Assembly (NCBI GenBank): GCA_965178125.1
Contig: OZ237743.1
Location: 372,001-436,000 of the forward strand
DNA: 64,000 bases
DNA from: Bilabrum cf. latius
Lineage: Eukaryota; Bigyra: Bicosoecida; Bigyra; Bicosoecida
Direction of reading: 5' to 3'
Below the pieces are notes generated by a model. That model was not told the origin of the DNA, made no database searches, and saw nothing but the letters and a program-made list of their open reading frames with translations. Position numbers and translations under genes: made by a program. This document shows positions 30,701 to 42,195 of this stretch, one piece after another. Positions within the stretch are counted from its first letter, which is position 1. Every line of letters begins with the position of its first letter.

Positions 30701-32762
30701 TGGGGACATGCCAGAGGGCGTCGCATGCAGAGCAGCGGACGCGGGAGAGACGGATGGGGAGTGGACCATTCCACTTGCCTCATCCTACCTGTACCTCGGT
30801 CTACTCATTTCGACCCAACCAGTACGGATCAGCCCAGATGAAGTAGCTGGGCTGACGCAGGCGAGAGACATCTGGGTAATTGATATGGCACCCCACGTAC
30901 GCAGGAGGATTGCGATGGCGTACCGGGCGGCCAGGGACATCACACGAGCGGCGGTGAACGGCAACTGGGCGGTCTCCCTGCACGCCCAGCTGCTCCATGC
31001 AGGAGCAATCACGAGTGCATTCTACGGAGCAGAGGCAGCGGCATGTGCAACAGGATGGGACACCTTGTCAGGATTAGGATATGGTTCCCAAGTTTTCTAC
31101 GGGATGGAACTGAACCTGGAAGTGCTCAAGATGCTGGACAAATTCCTGCTGGATACGCGCTGGATGATTGTCAGCGGATCGACACAGGTAAGGCCCTTCA
31201 CCATGGGCGGTCGATACGTGCCAAACCTTGCGATGGACACTGAGCTGCTGACGGCATCGGCAGCAGGGCGTGTTGCTACGGGCCTGCTGGACCTGATCGA
31301 GTGTCCCTCGAAGAAGGGCCTTGATGTTGCGGCCAGGTTCATCCACCAGGGCCGATTCCTGCAGGGACCACCAGTACAGACAGGCCCACTCGGGGCCGCG
31401 CTGGCACTGGGATTCAGGATCAAGATGGCAGGGGGGACCCACCGGATCGATGACGCGAAGGACTGGCTGGGATGCCAGGAGACTGCAAAAAAAGTCACAA
31501 AGTGGAGGAAATCCAAATCCGGAGCTGCTGACCGATCGTTCACAAGCCTGAGCCTGGGATGCTCGCACGATCCGGCACTGTCGGATTGGGACCGGGAGAG
31601 AGCTGCGCTCGGAGTGGTCATGCTTAACCGGTACGCAACGAAGGGACGGTATGCCTTCGGACCAGGAGCCATGCCAACAGCAGCGGTGGTGCAGGAATAC
31701 GGCCACCAAGGAAGACGAATTCTGCGCATCCGAGCTGGACAATACCCGCAACAGGGCACGCCCAACCTTCAAGTGATGGGCACCGCGGTAGAGCAGATGG
31801 AGCGGGCCGAGCATGACCATCATGCCGGAACGAGACCGTGGCAACCCGATGATGCGGATCAGAATAGAGGGAGGTCCCCTGCCTCCCTCCGGAAAGCATG
31901 GGCGAAGACAGCTCTCGCTCAGGACCCTTGGGACGAGAAGCTGGAGCGCACCAGCAGGGCCAAGCCAATCGTCGAAGACGCACTCACTCGGATAGAGCGT
32001 ACGATTGCGCGGTCATCGGAACGGACAGCTGTCAAGGAGCTGGCCAACCGAGTGGTGCAGGTGATCAGGAACCAGCTGCGCTAGCAGGAGTAGCTGACGT
32101 GCAGGCAGTGGATGCGAGGCGATGCGGCGGCTGCTCTTGCCGCCACGGCCACGCAAGAGCTGATAGCGGCAACCAATGCGAACGCTCGGCTACAGCGACG
32201 GATGTTTAAGCCCCACGGCTTGCTAAGGGACATAGAGAGGCAATGGGCCAAAGGCATGAGCGCGTGCATGCTAGCCTCTCTGAAGGATCGTGAGACGCAG
32301 AGACGGTCATGGAGGAGGAAATGGTGGGTCCCGGCAGGGGACCCTGATGTGGGACTGGACCGCGCTTTGTGCCGGGCACATGCTCCGCACCTGTATGCTT
32401 TCTCCTTGTGAAGGCATCAGGCTGAGGGCTTGTGGGGGACCACATTGATGGCGAATAAAGGGGACTCGGCGGTGTAGGCTGAGATTGGGGGGCCTCTGGC
32501 CTGAAAGGGTCGGGGGTCTTGTAGTCCTTGTTTGAGGACTCCTCTGGATTCAGGTGATCACTCAAACTCCTTCGGGGGCAACGGTGCATCTGGGTGCTTG
32601 TGGAATCTTTACCCAACAATGTATTTCTGTATTTCTGTATTTCAAGACAGCATAACCATGACGGTGGACTTTCGTCCGCAACCATACAGATGAAAGATTC
32701 ACCACTTCCATCTGCAGGTCCCATCCACTCCGTCTTCTCACCATCCATACAGACTTGCTCTA
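24731..32762 (+). mobile_element. Non-LTR retrotransposon (LINE), about 8 kb
   Basis: It begins with three tandem TGAAATC units and ends in a 3' region with repeated TATTTCTG (about 32620-32645). The empty site is visible upstream of LRR-3: there GAAACCATCTCCACGATGC is continuous (about 56054), while here the LINE follows GAAACCATCT. It contains one giant ORF with apurinic endonuclease and reverse transcriptase. The 3' limit against Ngaro2 is approximate and no clear target duplication could be assigned. Confidence 0.85.
24996..32411 (+). CDS. LINE polyprotein: RG-rich N-terminus, OTU-like region, AP endonuclease, reverse transcriptase
   Basis: A single frame of 2,471 codons broken only by about 16 TAG codons and ended by TGA at 32409. 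Order: hydrophobic segments near residues 30-160; an RG-rich stretch (about 212-240); a region with ANGYCLIDSLQALG and a later GGHYSAVRL, reminiscent of an OTU cysteine-protease Cys and His (tentative); AP-type endonuclease about 990-1240 (ATKNLG, TETQ, VVTGDFNPT, YSDHTGV); reverse transcriptase about 1580-1880 (GPDGIRAELL, RPICWTS, AGFRIG, VFVDIKGAFD, GEILSPTIF, YADDYVAL at about 1843). Two of the TAG codons fall on the invariant Gln of the motifs DQAGFR (30096) and PQG (30378). It appears intact and possibly active under the recoded reading. Confidence 0.9.
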
Positions 32763-32870
32763 TTGGTAATTCGAAGCGAAGGTTCGCGAAGATAGAGGGT
32801 TCTAAACGGAACTACGGCCGTTGATGCTCAGCTCAGTTGTGAGCAGAGCTATAGAGACGTACTTTGTTTC
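32763..32870 (+). repeat. Ngaro2 split direct repeat A1
   Basis: 108 bp matching A2 at 40154-40261 (TTGGTAATTCGAAGC ... TACTTTGTTTC). Confidence 0.9.
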
Positions 32871-32906
32871 ACAGTCTTTATATATAATTCGTTAAGAAAT
32901 TTAAAG

Positions 32907-35324
32907 TTGAATATGGAAGGTTTAGTAGCAGAAGTGCGTAGCGCTGGCCTGCAGGCTTTGCGGGACGCAGATGCGGCTACTCGCGAGTCAATCAATCAAG
33001 CCGTGAAAAGCGAGCAAATGGCCCCGCTCTTCGCGACAGACCCGTGCAATGCGCTTGTGCACTATTCCAGTACCAATATGGCGGAAGAGGCAGCGAAACA
33101 CCTCGCCGCAACAGCACTCGCAGCCCTTGGTACGGCTGCGCGCGACCAACTAGCCCCGATTTTTAGGTCGTTCTTCGACAGTGGCACGTCAAACTACGCC
33201 TCAGCGCGCATGACTTGGTGGCTTGCCTTCGGTTTTGCGGGAATGCTTCGTTCGCCTGAGAACGTCGACGTCTTCAGCGTGTGGACGGATGATGGTCTCC
33301 CGAGCCCCGCAGGCGCGGATTCGCCAGCACAAGAGTGCTTGGCATCGCTGTACGCTTCAGACCTGTACTCCAACTTGTTCGTACCTGACATTCCGAGCGG
33401 TCTTACAGCAAAATATCGGGCTGGACTCTTACAGCTGTCGCTGACGGCGCCGTCCGCGATCGAGGCGGCGACACTTGCAGCGGCGCAGACGTCCATTTTC
33501 AACCCGGCTCCCCACCAAGGCGAGCCAGCTCCGGCGGCTCCAGGCATACCGAACTTGCCTCAAGCAGATGCCGCAGCGGGTGGGGTCGGTCAACCCCCGG
33601 CAGGGATCGAGAACGTCGCCCCAGCGGCGGTGGCTGCGGCGGGAGTTGCCGGCGACCAACCTCAGGCGGCAGCACAACAGGGACCAGGGGAAGATCAGGC
33701 TCCGGAAGGGGCAGCAGCAGAAGATGCTGGAGACCCACCGCCCCCCCCGCCTGCATCGGGTGCGGGCATGAGCGCCGACGAGTTGATGCCGGACTCCCCG
33801 GCTGGCAGCCCTCTCGGCTCCGAGTAGCAAAGGGCATCTCTACTCCACTTCCTATAGGTTCACTTGTAGGCTATTACGCAAGGCGACCTCCAGACAGATC
33901 AAGTCGCCGACATTGCCACCGAACTCGGCCTGTTCAAGGGTCTGGGTACTATGGGCACCAACAGCACCGCGACTACGGTGATCTTGCTGTTGCGTCCATT
34001 GCTTCAGCACTGTGGTCACGAAGGCTCAGTGGACTTTTTCAGCGAAGCCCTACATCGGGTCGGAGACCATGTACGCAAGAGGCACAAGCTGCGCGAGGCC
34101 TGCATCTCAGCGGGTTTCCTCGCGGCGTTCAATGAAGTCGACGAGCCGAAAGCCGGCGACTAGCAGCAGCCAGCATCGGGGGCCCAGTCTAAGCCCGCCA
34201 AGATCCCGGCGTTCTCACCTGCCTCGCACGCTACGCGCGAGGAGATCCTCTCGGAACTGCGGAAGACCTCTCCTACAATGATGCAAGCAGCAAAACCGGA
34301 CGCTGCTCTCGCACAATTCGCCCAAACAAGCGCGGCGACCGGCCCAGTGGGAACTCAACTCCTCTCCGCGGCCCTAGGCGAAGAACTTATGGGGCTGCTC
34401 CCGACCGGGCTCCTGGATATTCTGGTGCGTACGCTGGCGAAGTTCTCGGGTAACTTGGTCAGCATCAAGACAACATCGGGGGCGACTGTGCGAGAGTGGA
34501 CCACTAGTTCAACTGTTTCAGCTCAACAGCTAAAATCATCAGCCCCGGCCACGCACACAGTGTTGGACCGAAACATCCGGGCACTTCACCGGGGCACAAC
34601 CGCTGTTCTCCAAGTGGTCAACAAATTGCGGGACCAAGCTGCAGCTGAGGGCCGACTGGCAGTTTCCGACGCACCTGAAGGAGACATTCGAGACCTCGTC
34701 CGGACTACAGTAGAAGTCTACGCTCGAGCAGAAGGCTCCAGCATCACGATGTCGGCCATTCCAGCAAAAGACGCCCAGGCCATCTTGGGACAGCTATAGC
34801 TCTGTCTCTTCAACGCCAACGCAGCGGCCGCATCCCTGCAGTAGCTAAGTGCGACCGTGAGGATCGCACTTAAAGAACGCGTCATGCGTATCATGTTCAC
34901 CGTTAATGTGGCTGCAAGTACTGGATTCTGGATCGACACCAGACATGTGAAGCGTACCGATTTTATCGAGCTGCTCACGGAATTTTCCGATCAGGCAGCA
35001 GCAGCGCTGTTTGGCCCGGACCATGCCCAATGGACTCAGATGTTGTCCTCAGGACAACAGGCGAGTACCAGGGATCATACTCGACGTGGAAATCGCAGCG
35101 CACCAGCCCAAGCGGGACGAGGCCGAGGTCAGGGCCGCGGTCAGGGCCGGGGTCGGGGCGGTAGAGGTCGAGGTCGAGGGCGAGGGCGAGGCCAAGGTCG
35201 CGGAGGCCACGGTCACCAAGCTGCGGACCGCGACTCCGATACCCATTCAGGCCAGCCCGGTGAAAAGCGGTCGCTAGATGACCGGGAAGGTTCCCCGGCG
35301 GCCAAAAAGACGCCCTCGTCCTGA
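32907..35324 (+). CDS. Gag-like protein of Ngaro2
   Basis: 805 codons in one frame with TAG codons read as Gln (33825, two near 33870-33885, 34161, 34797, 34842) and TGA at 35322. Ala-rich N-terminal half, Pro/Ala/Gln-rich middle, and a C-terminal RG/QG-rich nucleic-acid-binding tail (GRGRGQGRG, about 35110-35210). Presumed to package the retroelement RNA. The TGA is followed by C and then by an open frame in the same phase that contains pol. Confidence 0.8.
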
Positions 35325-35423
35325 CATGCAGCAGCTGGGCGCGCCAGCCCGGCAACTACAGGAGCCGGGGGCCTTTTGGGGTCTGATGTGATTGCTGGAG
35401 GAGCTGATTCCATCGCACAGGTT

Positions 35424-38400
35424 ATGCATTCCTGGTCCCAATTCCCCACACGAGGCCCCGCTATCAAAGTGCTCTTTGACGCACTACTCGCTATGCCAGC
35501 TCCGCCTGAACAACCTAGGGTTTCAAAACCGGTCTCGCCACCAGAGGTTTCACACCGCCTGTCCGCCGCCCCCTCCCCGGCAGCCAGACGTACGTTGCTG
35601 TCCCAGTTAATCTTCCGGTCGCTCCCTCAAGGTGCGTAGCTGGCCAATACAAAAGATCGTCCCGCGCACAGCCTCTGCCCACTAGCCATGGCATCTACCC
35701 TGGCCTCTGCGGCACGTCAGGCGGCAGCGGCACGCAAGGATCAGCCCCCAGCGTGGGCAAGAGCATCACTACCAGAGGTTGGAGCTCGTGTCGGCTAGCC
35801 TTTTTCCTTCGGCTCATTCTCGGAGATTACTGGCTCAATCAGATAGAAAAATCAGGCGGCCACAGGGGCGGCGGCGCTGGCGGTGGAGACGGCAACTAGC
35901 ATAGAGGGAACTGTGCCGCGCAGATATAGAGAAGCTGATGATGTCGCTGCTGCTGCCGTTGAACAGAATGGCGCGGCCAGCAAGACGGTTGCACTGGGGT
36001 ACGCTGTGCCGCGTGATGCGCCTGAAGAAGCTGATGCTGTCGCTGCTGCTGCCGCTGGGCAGAGTGGCGCGGCCAGCAAGACGGTTGCACCGAGGCACGA
36101 TGTGCCGCGTGATGCGCCTGACGAAGCTGATGCTGTCGCTGCTGCTGCCGTTGGGCAGAGCAGCGCGGCCAGCAAGACGGTTGCTCCGGGGTACGCTGTG
36201 CCGCGTGATGCGCCTGACGAAGCTGATGCTGGCGCTGCTGCTGCCGTTGGGCAGAGCAGCGCGGCCAGCAAGAAGGTTGCTCCGGGGTACGCTGTGCCGC
36301 GTGATGCGCCTGAAGAAGCTGATGCTGTCGCTGCTGCTGCCGTTGGGCAGAGCAGCGCGGCCAGCAAGAAGGTTGATCCGGGGTACGCTGTGCCGCGTGA
36401 TGCGCCTGACGAAGCTGATGCTGTCGCTGCTGCTGCCGTTGGGCAGAGTGGCGCGGCCAGCAAGAAGGTTGCTCCGGGGTACGCTGTGCCGCGTGATGCG
36501 CCTGACGAAGCTGATGCTGTCGCTGCTGCTGCCGTTGGGCAGAGTGGCGCGGCCAGCAAGAAGGTTGCTCCGGGGTACGCTGTGCCGCGTGATGCGCCTG
36601 AAGAAGCTGATGCTGTCGCTGCTGCTGCCGTTGGGCAGAGCAGCGCGGCCAGCAAGAAGGTTGATCCGGGGTACGCTGTGCCGCGTGATGCGCCTGACGA
36701 AGCTGATGCTGTCGCTGCTGCTGCCGTTGGGCAAACTGGCGCGGCCAGCAAGGAGCTCCCGGCTACATCTCCAGGGCTCGAAGTACCGGAGGCCCACTTA
36801 CCGGCACCAGAAGCGAACTCTCACCCTCCCAACCTCCTTCGCACGGAAGATCTTCGCTAGTGTTGGACCACGCACCTCACCAGGTTGAGCTAGATTCGAA
36901 GGGTGGTTCGGGTGCAGGTCAACCCGCACGGCAAGCGACCGGCCCTGCACACGAACATCATTGCCATACATAGACTCCGATGCCCTAGTTGTAAACAACC
37001 CAAGAGCTGTATCGTGCTTTCAGCACTGTAGCAGCTTGTGGAGAAAGGTGTACCGCTTCAAGACTTCATTACCGCCCGACGACCAAGAGCACTAGCACAC
37101 CGATGGACCAGACACGCCCAACCCTCCGATGCTGTCGGTACCATGGTGTCAGACTTGTTGTCAGAAGGTGTAGCTCGCCATGTGCCGGCTGAGGGCCTCA
37201 TTGGGGAACCCCTGCGACATTTCATCGTCACGTCTAAGGACTACATCTTGAGCGAGAGCGGCCTTCGCAAGGAAGAAGCAGGCGACGGTAGGAAGCCACG
37301 GCTTGTCATGGACGGTCGGCCTCTCTCCGCTATATCCCAACGAGCTCCGTTCTCAATGGCGGGCATACATCATTTTGCTGCCAACCTTCAGTCCCGCAGC
37401 CACATGTTCAGCGTGGATATCAGCGCTGCGTACTACCACCTTCGCGTTGACCCTGCAGGCCAATATCTCTGCGCATTTCAGCACGCGGCAGGCCTCGCAG
37501 TGTACATACGGGCCCCTTTTGGCGCATCCATTCTCCCGGCCTGGTTCTAGTTCGTGGCTGCAGAGGTAGCAGCCCAGGCGCTTTGGCTAGCCGGGCTGGT
37601 AACAGCAGTTTTAGAGCCGTATCTGGACGACTTCGCGGGTGCCCACAGGTCAGCTTGGGGCAGCTAGCTTTTATGGCTTTGCACAATCTTGCTGCTACGG
37701 TTAGCGGGATTCGATATAAAGCTAGCAAAAGCGACCCCGCCGACAACAGGCCCCATGCGCCACCTAGGATGCGACCTCGCGACCACACCGACTGTTACAT
37801 GTACGCTGCCACCTGAAAAAGCCAGCCGGCTAGCGGACGCGCTGAATCTAGCATCAGAGGCAATGCACAGACGTTGGAGACTACCACGTCAATTCCTGCG
37901 CCGTCTTGCAGGTCTAGCACAGTCGTACGGGGGATTCGTCGAGGCAGCGCAACCATTCATGAGAGGCATGCACATCGCCGCAGCAGCGAGATAGAAACGC
38001 TTTCTATACGCTGGCGCTTACATGTTCTAGCTGGACCCCTTATGCCGTCGGGATTTCGTGGCATTGACGCAAATTTTCTGTGACGACAAGAAGCAGTTGA
38101 AGGATCAAGGTTCCGCCGTTTTGCGCGGCGCCGGTCGTTCCGGTAGCCGCGAGCCACACATACTGTGGGGAGCTTCGGACGCCTCCGATACACACGCAGC
38201 GTTTCTGCTGTTCGAGCGTACTCTTTACAAGGGAGAATTTCCTCCAGGTTGGACTTCAGGTCAAGGAGAATAGACCCAGGACAATTCCAGCACAGCGCGT
38301 GAGCTTCTCGCTATCTTCACCGGAGTCCGTTACCTGCTCAACCAGGACAGTACTGCAACAACTATATATTGGTTCTGCGACAGTGCACCAGCTTGCTTAG

Positions 38401-38690
38401 CTTGTGCCTCGTGGTCCTCCAGATCCTGGAGAATTGCTACGGTCCTGCAGAATTTGCATACTTTGCTAGATGGCAGGCTGTTTGTCCCAGTTTGGATACG
38501 CCGTAACCATCCGGTTATCGACCTAATTGACGCATTCGGCAAGGCAGACGTGCTCCGTCAGTCCCACGCGGAGACATAGCTTGCGTTTCCTGCTCGACTC
38601 ACATCGTCCAGCTGTGAAGTCTTAGACATCCCCCCTGCAGCCGCCCGCAGCACGGATGAAATCGAAAACCACGAGGGACATATTGGCTAA
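35424..38690 (+). CDS. Reverse transcriptase-RNase H polyprotein of Ngaro2
   Basis: Same frame as gag and continuous from the gag TGA to TAA at 38688. The first in-frame ATG is at 35424, so it starts there or is made by readthrough of the gag UGA. Order: Pro/Ala-rich leader, nine near-identical 32-residue repeats (about 35900-36755), a Cys/His-containing segment, RT (KPRLVMDGRPLS, FSVDISAAYYHLRV, RAPFGAS, YLDDFAGAH in the YxDD position at about 37621) and RNase H (GASDASDTHAAFLLF, STARELLAIFTG, WFCDSAPACL). All internal stops are TAG. Confidence 0.8.
35900..36755 (+). repeat. 96-bp tandem repeat in Ngaro2 pol
   Basis: About nine units of 96 bp, each encoding a 32-residue block of the type DEADAVAAAAVGQ followed by ASKKVAPGYAVPRDAP. 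Differences are mostly single substitutions, so the array is young or homogenised. It may be a flexible spacer between gag and RT. No stops occur in several other frames either, which is a by-product of composition. Confidence 0.9.
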
Positions 38691-39939
38691 GACCTACAAA
38701 TAGTTGTACGCATCAAGTTCCGCACCAGCAACCAGAGCTCACCAAGAGTCAGACGAAGCTTCGGCAGCGCGCGCCAGGGATGTTCGGCTAACGCCACCAG
38801 GTTTTAAATTCTCAAAACGATCTACGGCAACGCCCCGAGGTCTCATAGGATTACGTACCCTCCCATCTTTCTTGCTACCCGCCCCGGACGAGCTCTGGGT
38901 CGACATGTGCGCAGGGCGACGCCTTTCGGAAGGTGCACGGATGCTCGCCGCTATTCGCTCGCTCAGCACCATGCGATCATACGAACGCTATGCAGCGTAG
39001 TTCCTGCACTTTACTGAAGCCCATGGGTATCTGGCTTGTCCCCCGATTGCCCCTCGATTTTTAGCTCATCTTGTAACGACTAGAGACTACGTTGGTGGCA
39101 CCCTGCTGAGCGCATGGTGTGGTACTCGGTGGTGCCTACACGCTTTGGGCTGGGAGATCCCCGCTGGGGTTGCTCGAGATTGCAACGATTTGGCTAGAGG
39201 TATTGACTACATTGCCGGCGCGACAGGGGATCGTAAACGTAGGGCCTCCATCATCCCGGCTTCAGTCATCTTCAGAGCAGCGCGCAACACATACGACACG
39301 GGCACCCCACAGGAGATACTAGTTTTTGAAGCTTTCGTGTGGGGCATTTTTGGAGGAACCAGAGTGGCTTCAGAACTCCTTCCAGTCAACCAGCGAGACG
39401 TGCGAAAGGATCGCACTTCATCCGGAGACGTGTTCTCTTTTGCTCCTGTGCGAAAGACAACCGGAGCGCGCGACCGCCCGGCCGACGTGCGCCTTCCAGC
39501 GCAACCAGGAGCCACCATTGACTCCCACCCTTTAGATCCAGGCTTGTGGGCGGCACGCGCTACACCATTCTACGAGGTGGTTATGCGAACTATTGGTCAC
39601 ACATCGGGCCCAGCCAGTCCCAGATTCGTAGCTCCAGACTCGCGAGCTCCCGATCGACGGCTAAGCATCTATCTTTTTCGTAAAACAATGTCAGCACTTC
39701 TGCAGAAGGCAGCTGAACAGGAAGGAGAAGAATTTGACTCTTTTACAGCGCATTCAGTTCGACGCTCTGCCGCCACTCTGTTTGTAGACGCGGAGCTTGA
39801 TCTGAACGCCATTCGGCACCAACTAGGCTGGGCGCCTTCCAGCTCCATGCCATTTTATTACGCTGGTATTGCACGAAAGGCTCGAGATCGGGCAGTGCGC
39901 GCTGCGCTTTCGTCTAAGGTCCAAGGCGTGTCCCTCTAA
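38656..39939 (+). CDS. Tyrosine recombinase of Ngaro2
   Basis: 427 aa from the ATG at 38656, overlapping the end of pol by 35 nt in another frame. TAG codons at 38701 and 38998 are read as Gln. Catalytic motifs: Arg in GGTRVASELL, H-x-x-R in AHSVRRSAATL, then HQLGWAPSSSMPFYYAGI with the Tyr nucleophile. It ends at TAA, 73 nt before B1. It makes the strand exchanges that insert the circular cDNA. Confidence 0.85.
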
Positions 39940-40012
39940 CCCGGAAGTGGGTATGGGCACGCCGTGATGGTGCACACGGAGTCACCCCGGGGCGACGGCT
40001 ACGCCTCGGACG

Positions 40013-40483
40013 GGACGGCCCCCAGATCCCCAAGATCCAGGGAACCGCGCCCCGGAGTGGCCCGTTTTCACCACTCACTCTGGGTGATACATGCGATTAG
40101 CTTTATCACTCTATGCGCGCGTCTCTATCAACCAGGCCAGGCACCGTACAGAATTGGTAATTCGAAGCGAAGGTTCGCGAAGATAGAGGGTTCTAAACGG
40201 AACTACGGCCGTTGATGCTCAGCTCAGTTGTGAGCAGAGCTATAGAGACGTACTTTGTTTCCCCACCCGCCCAATACACGGCTGCGGGGCTTCACTTTGG
40301 TCTAGTTTATTGCGTGTATTGATTACCCATTGCCCACCCGGGGGACGGCCCCCAGATCCCCAAGATCCAGGGAACCGCGCCCCGGAGTGGCCCGTTTTCA
40401 CCACTCACTCTGGGTGATACATGCGATTAGCTTTATCACTCTATGCGCGCGTCTCTATCAACCAGGCCAGGCACCGTACAGAA
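40013..40483 (+). repeat. Ngaro2 3' repeat block B1-A2-B2
   Basis: B1 40013-40153, A2 40154-40261, an 80-bp spacer, B2 40342-40483. The B1/A2 junction (GTACAGAA|TTGGTAATT) reproduces the joined ends of the circular intermediate, as in other Ngaro elements. Confidence 0.9.
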
Positions 40484-40599
40484 TCTCCACGATGCAAACG
40501 ATTTGATTCTCCTTCTCAACCGGAAGCACCGAAATCTTTACATTTCTTGCCGCCGCTATCTACAGGCTTTGTTGGCATGGTCGACTTCATGATACAAGA

Positions 40600-42195
40600 A
40601 TGGCCAAGATCTTATACATACGAGAGCCCGTACAGAAGCATCACCTCGATCGTGAGGCGGTTCGCTGTCTCAAGACATCTTGCTCATTTTACCCGAGAGG
40701 AGCCCGCTGCACCGCATGTCTGTTGAAAGTCAAGTTCCTATCTAAAACTAGAGTGCGCCTTGATTTGTCGCAGTTTTCATCTGACGGCATGCACGAGAGC
40801 CGTAGGGTAGGCAGGAACGATTTTGCTCCCGAGTGCGGATCGCTCCAGCAGTTGCTGAAGGCCATCAGGCAGGGGTACTCCAGCGCCACAATGCCTTCCG
40901 GATCGGGCCTGGGAGGCTTGGAGCAGCTGCTGGCGCTGCTGCCTTCGGATGGCATCCGGTTGAAGTCGCTGCGGCTGGTTGACGAGACGATCGATGTTCC
41001 GACAGCCAGGTTGCTTTGCGAGATGGTATGTTTGGACGTGGAGGGCCATGGCTTGTCTTGCTTGCATCTGAAGGACTGCATATGGAAGCCAGGCGCCATG
41101 GCAGCACTGGCTCCGTCGATGCTGCACTCGGGGAGGTCGAATCGCCTGGAAGCACTCCTATTGCAGAGCACTTCTGGCGAGCAATCGGTGAAAGGAGCCC
41201 CTCAGGATCTGTTCGAGTCGCTCGGGTAGGTGCTAGAAGACTCACGCTGCAGCTTAAATGCGCTGAGTCTGATGGGTATGCTCGGATGGAATCACCGATA
41301 TGGTCCGGTTCAAGGTGTGGACTGGACTTGCATGTATCGGCGCAATGCCTTGGTGGCCAGGGGCATGCTTAGAAACACAAGCATTCGGTATTTGTCGACT
41401 GGGGACTGCATAGTTGACACAGAGCAGCTGGTCGCGTGGGCCGATGCTCTGGCCAAGCATCGCTGGTTGCGGCAGCTTCTTGTGTCGTTTTACCCCGTGT
41501 CGCGTGAAGCCCTCATTGCGGTCGGTGAACCGGTGGCAAAGATCGTGCGTGAGAGCGTGAGCACCAGGCACCTGATGCTGTTCTATGACATGTATGAAAG
41601 ATGGTTGTCGGTGCCACCTCCGTTGGACCTGCTACGAGCTGCCATCAGGCAGAACAGAGCGCTGCTATCGATCTCCATCGGGACTGATGGAGGAGAGTAT
41701 CACCGTAATGAGGATGAACTTTGTGTGGAGCACGACAAGAATCTTGATGCCGTGGTGGCCAATCCCCGGATCGTGTTCTACGACTGGTGCACCATAAATA
41801 TGACGCACTTTAATGATAGCGTGGAAGTAGCCATGGTCCCTCGATTATAGCAGTACCAATCCAGACAGTCCAGGCTGTGGGCCCTGGTACGACATAGGAC
41901 CGCTGCGCAGGCTCACCAGGATGCGAGGCTAGTGTGGCGAGCTGCAGCAGAGGGCAGGCCCCTAGAGTTGGCGAAGCGACTGAGGCTGGGGGTGATGGCA
42001 GGTGGAGCTGAACAAGAGATGCTAGTTTCAGGTAGGCGGCTAAATGCGGTGCAAGCAGCGGAGGCAGGGGAGCACAGTGAGTGCGCTCTGCTAGTGCGCA
42101 GGTCAGTCGCACGAGAGTTGAACCGACGTGCGATTCGTTTTGCCAACGATGACACATCTGAAGAAGTATCCTCATGCAGCTGCATGTTGCTCTGA
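40600..42195 (+). CDS. Leucine-rich-repeat (RNI-like) protein LRR-1
   Basis: Frame of 531 codons with TAG at 41227 and 41848 and TGA at 42193. From about 40775 it matches LRR-2 and LRR-3 closely. Spaced Leu motifs (LKSLRLVDETI, LSCLHLKDC, LEALLLQST, LNALSLMG, LRQLLVSF, LLSISIGTDG) give about 28-residue spacing as in ribonuclease-inhibitor-type LRRs. The C-terminal part is Ala/Arg-rich and helical (RLVWRAAAEGRPLELAKRL, QAAEAGEHSECALLV). No signal peptide. The start is unsure: the part before GMHES is not open in LRR-3, and a conserved ORF just upstream (ending HVC at 40726) may be a spliced first exon. It is divergent from S8-A and was separated from it by LINE and Ngaro2. Confidence 0.75.

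Larger units (their letters stand above)
32763..40483 (+). mobile_element. Ngaro2: tyrosine-recombinase retrotransposon
   Basis: 7,721 bp. Split direct repeats: A1 32763-32870; body; B1 40013-40153; A2 40154-40261; B2 40342-40483. A copies are 108 bp and B copies 141/142 bp (one C length difference). Three ORFs: gag, RT-RNase H, tyrosine recombinase. Host sequence resumes at 40484 with TCTCCACGATGC, the continuation of the empty site seen at about 56062, so LINE and Ngaro2 sit side by side in one host site. TAG is used as sense throughout. Confidence 0.9.

Noticed and set aside
35938-36888. Long alternative-frame ORFs in the Ngaro2 repeat region on both strands
   Set aside because: They arise because a 96-bp unit (a multiple of three) without stops repeats; only the frame joined to gag and RT makes sense.
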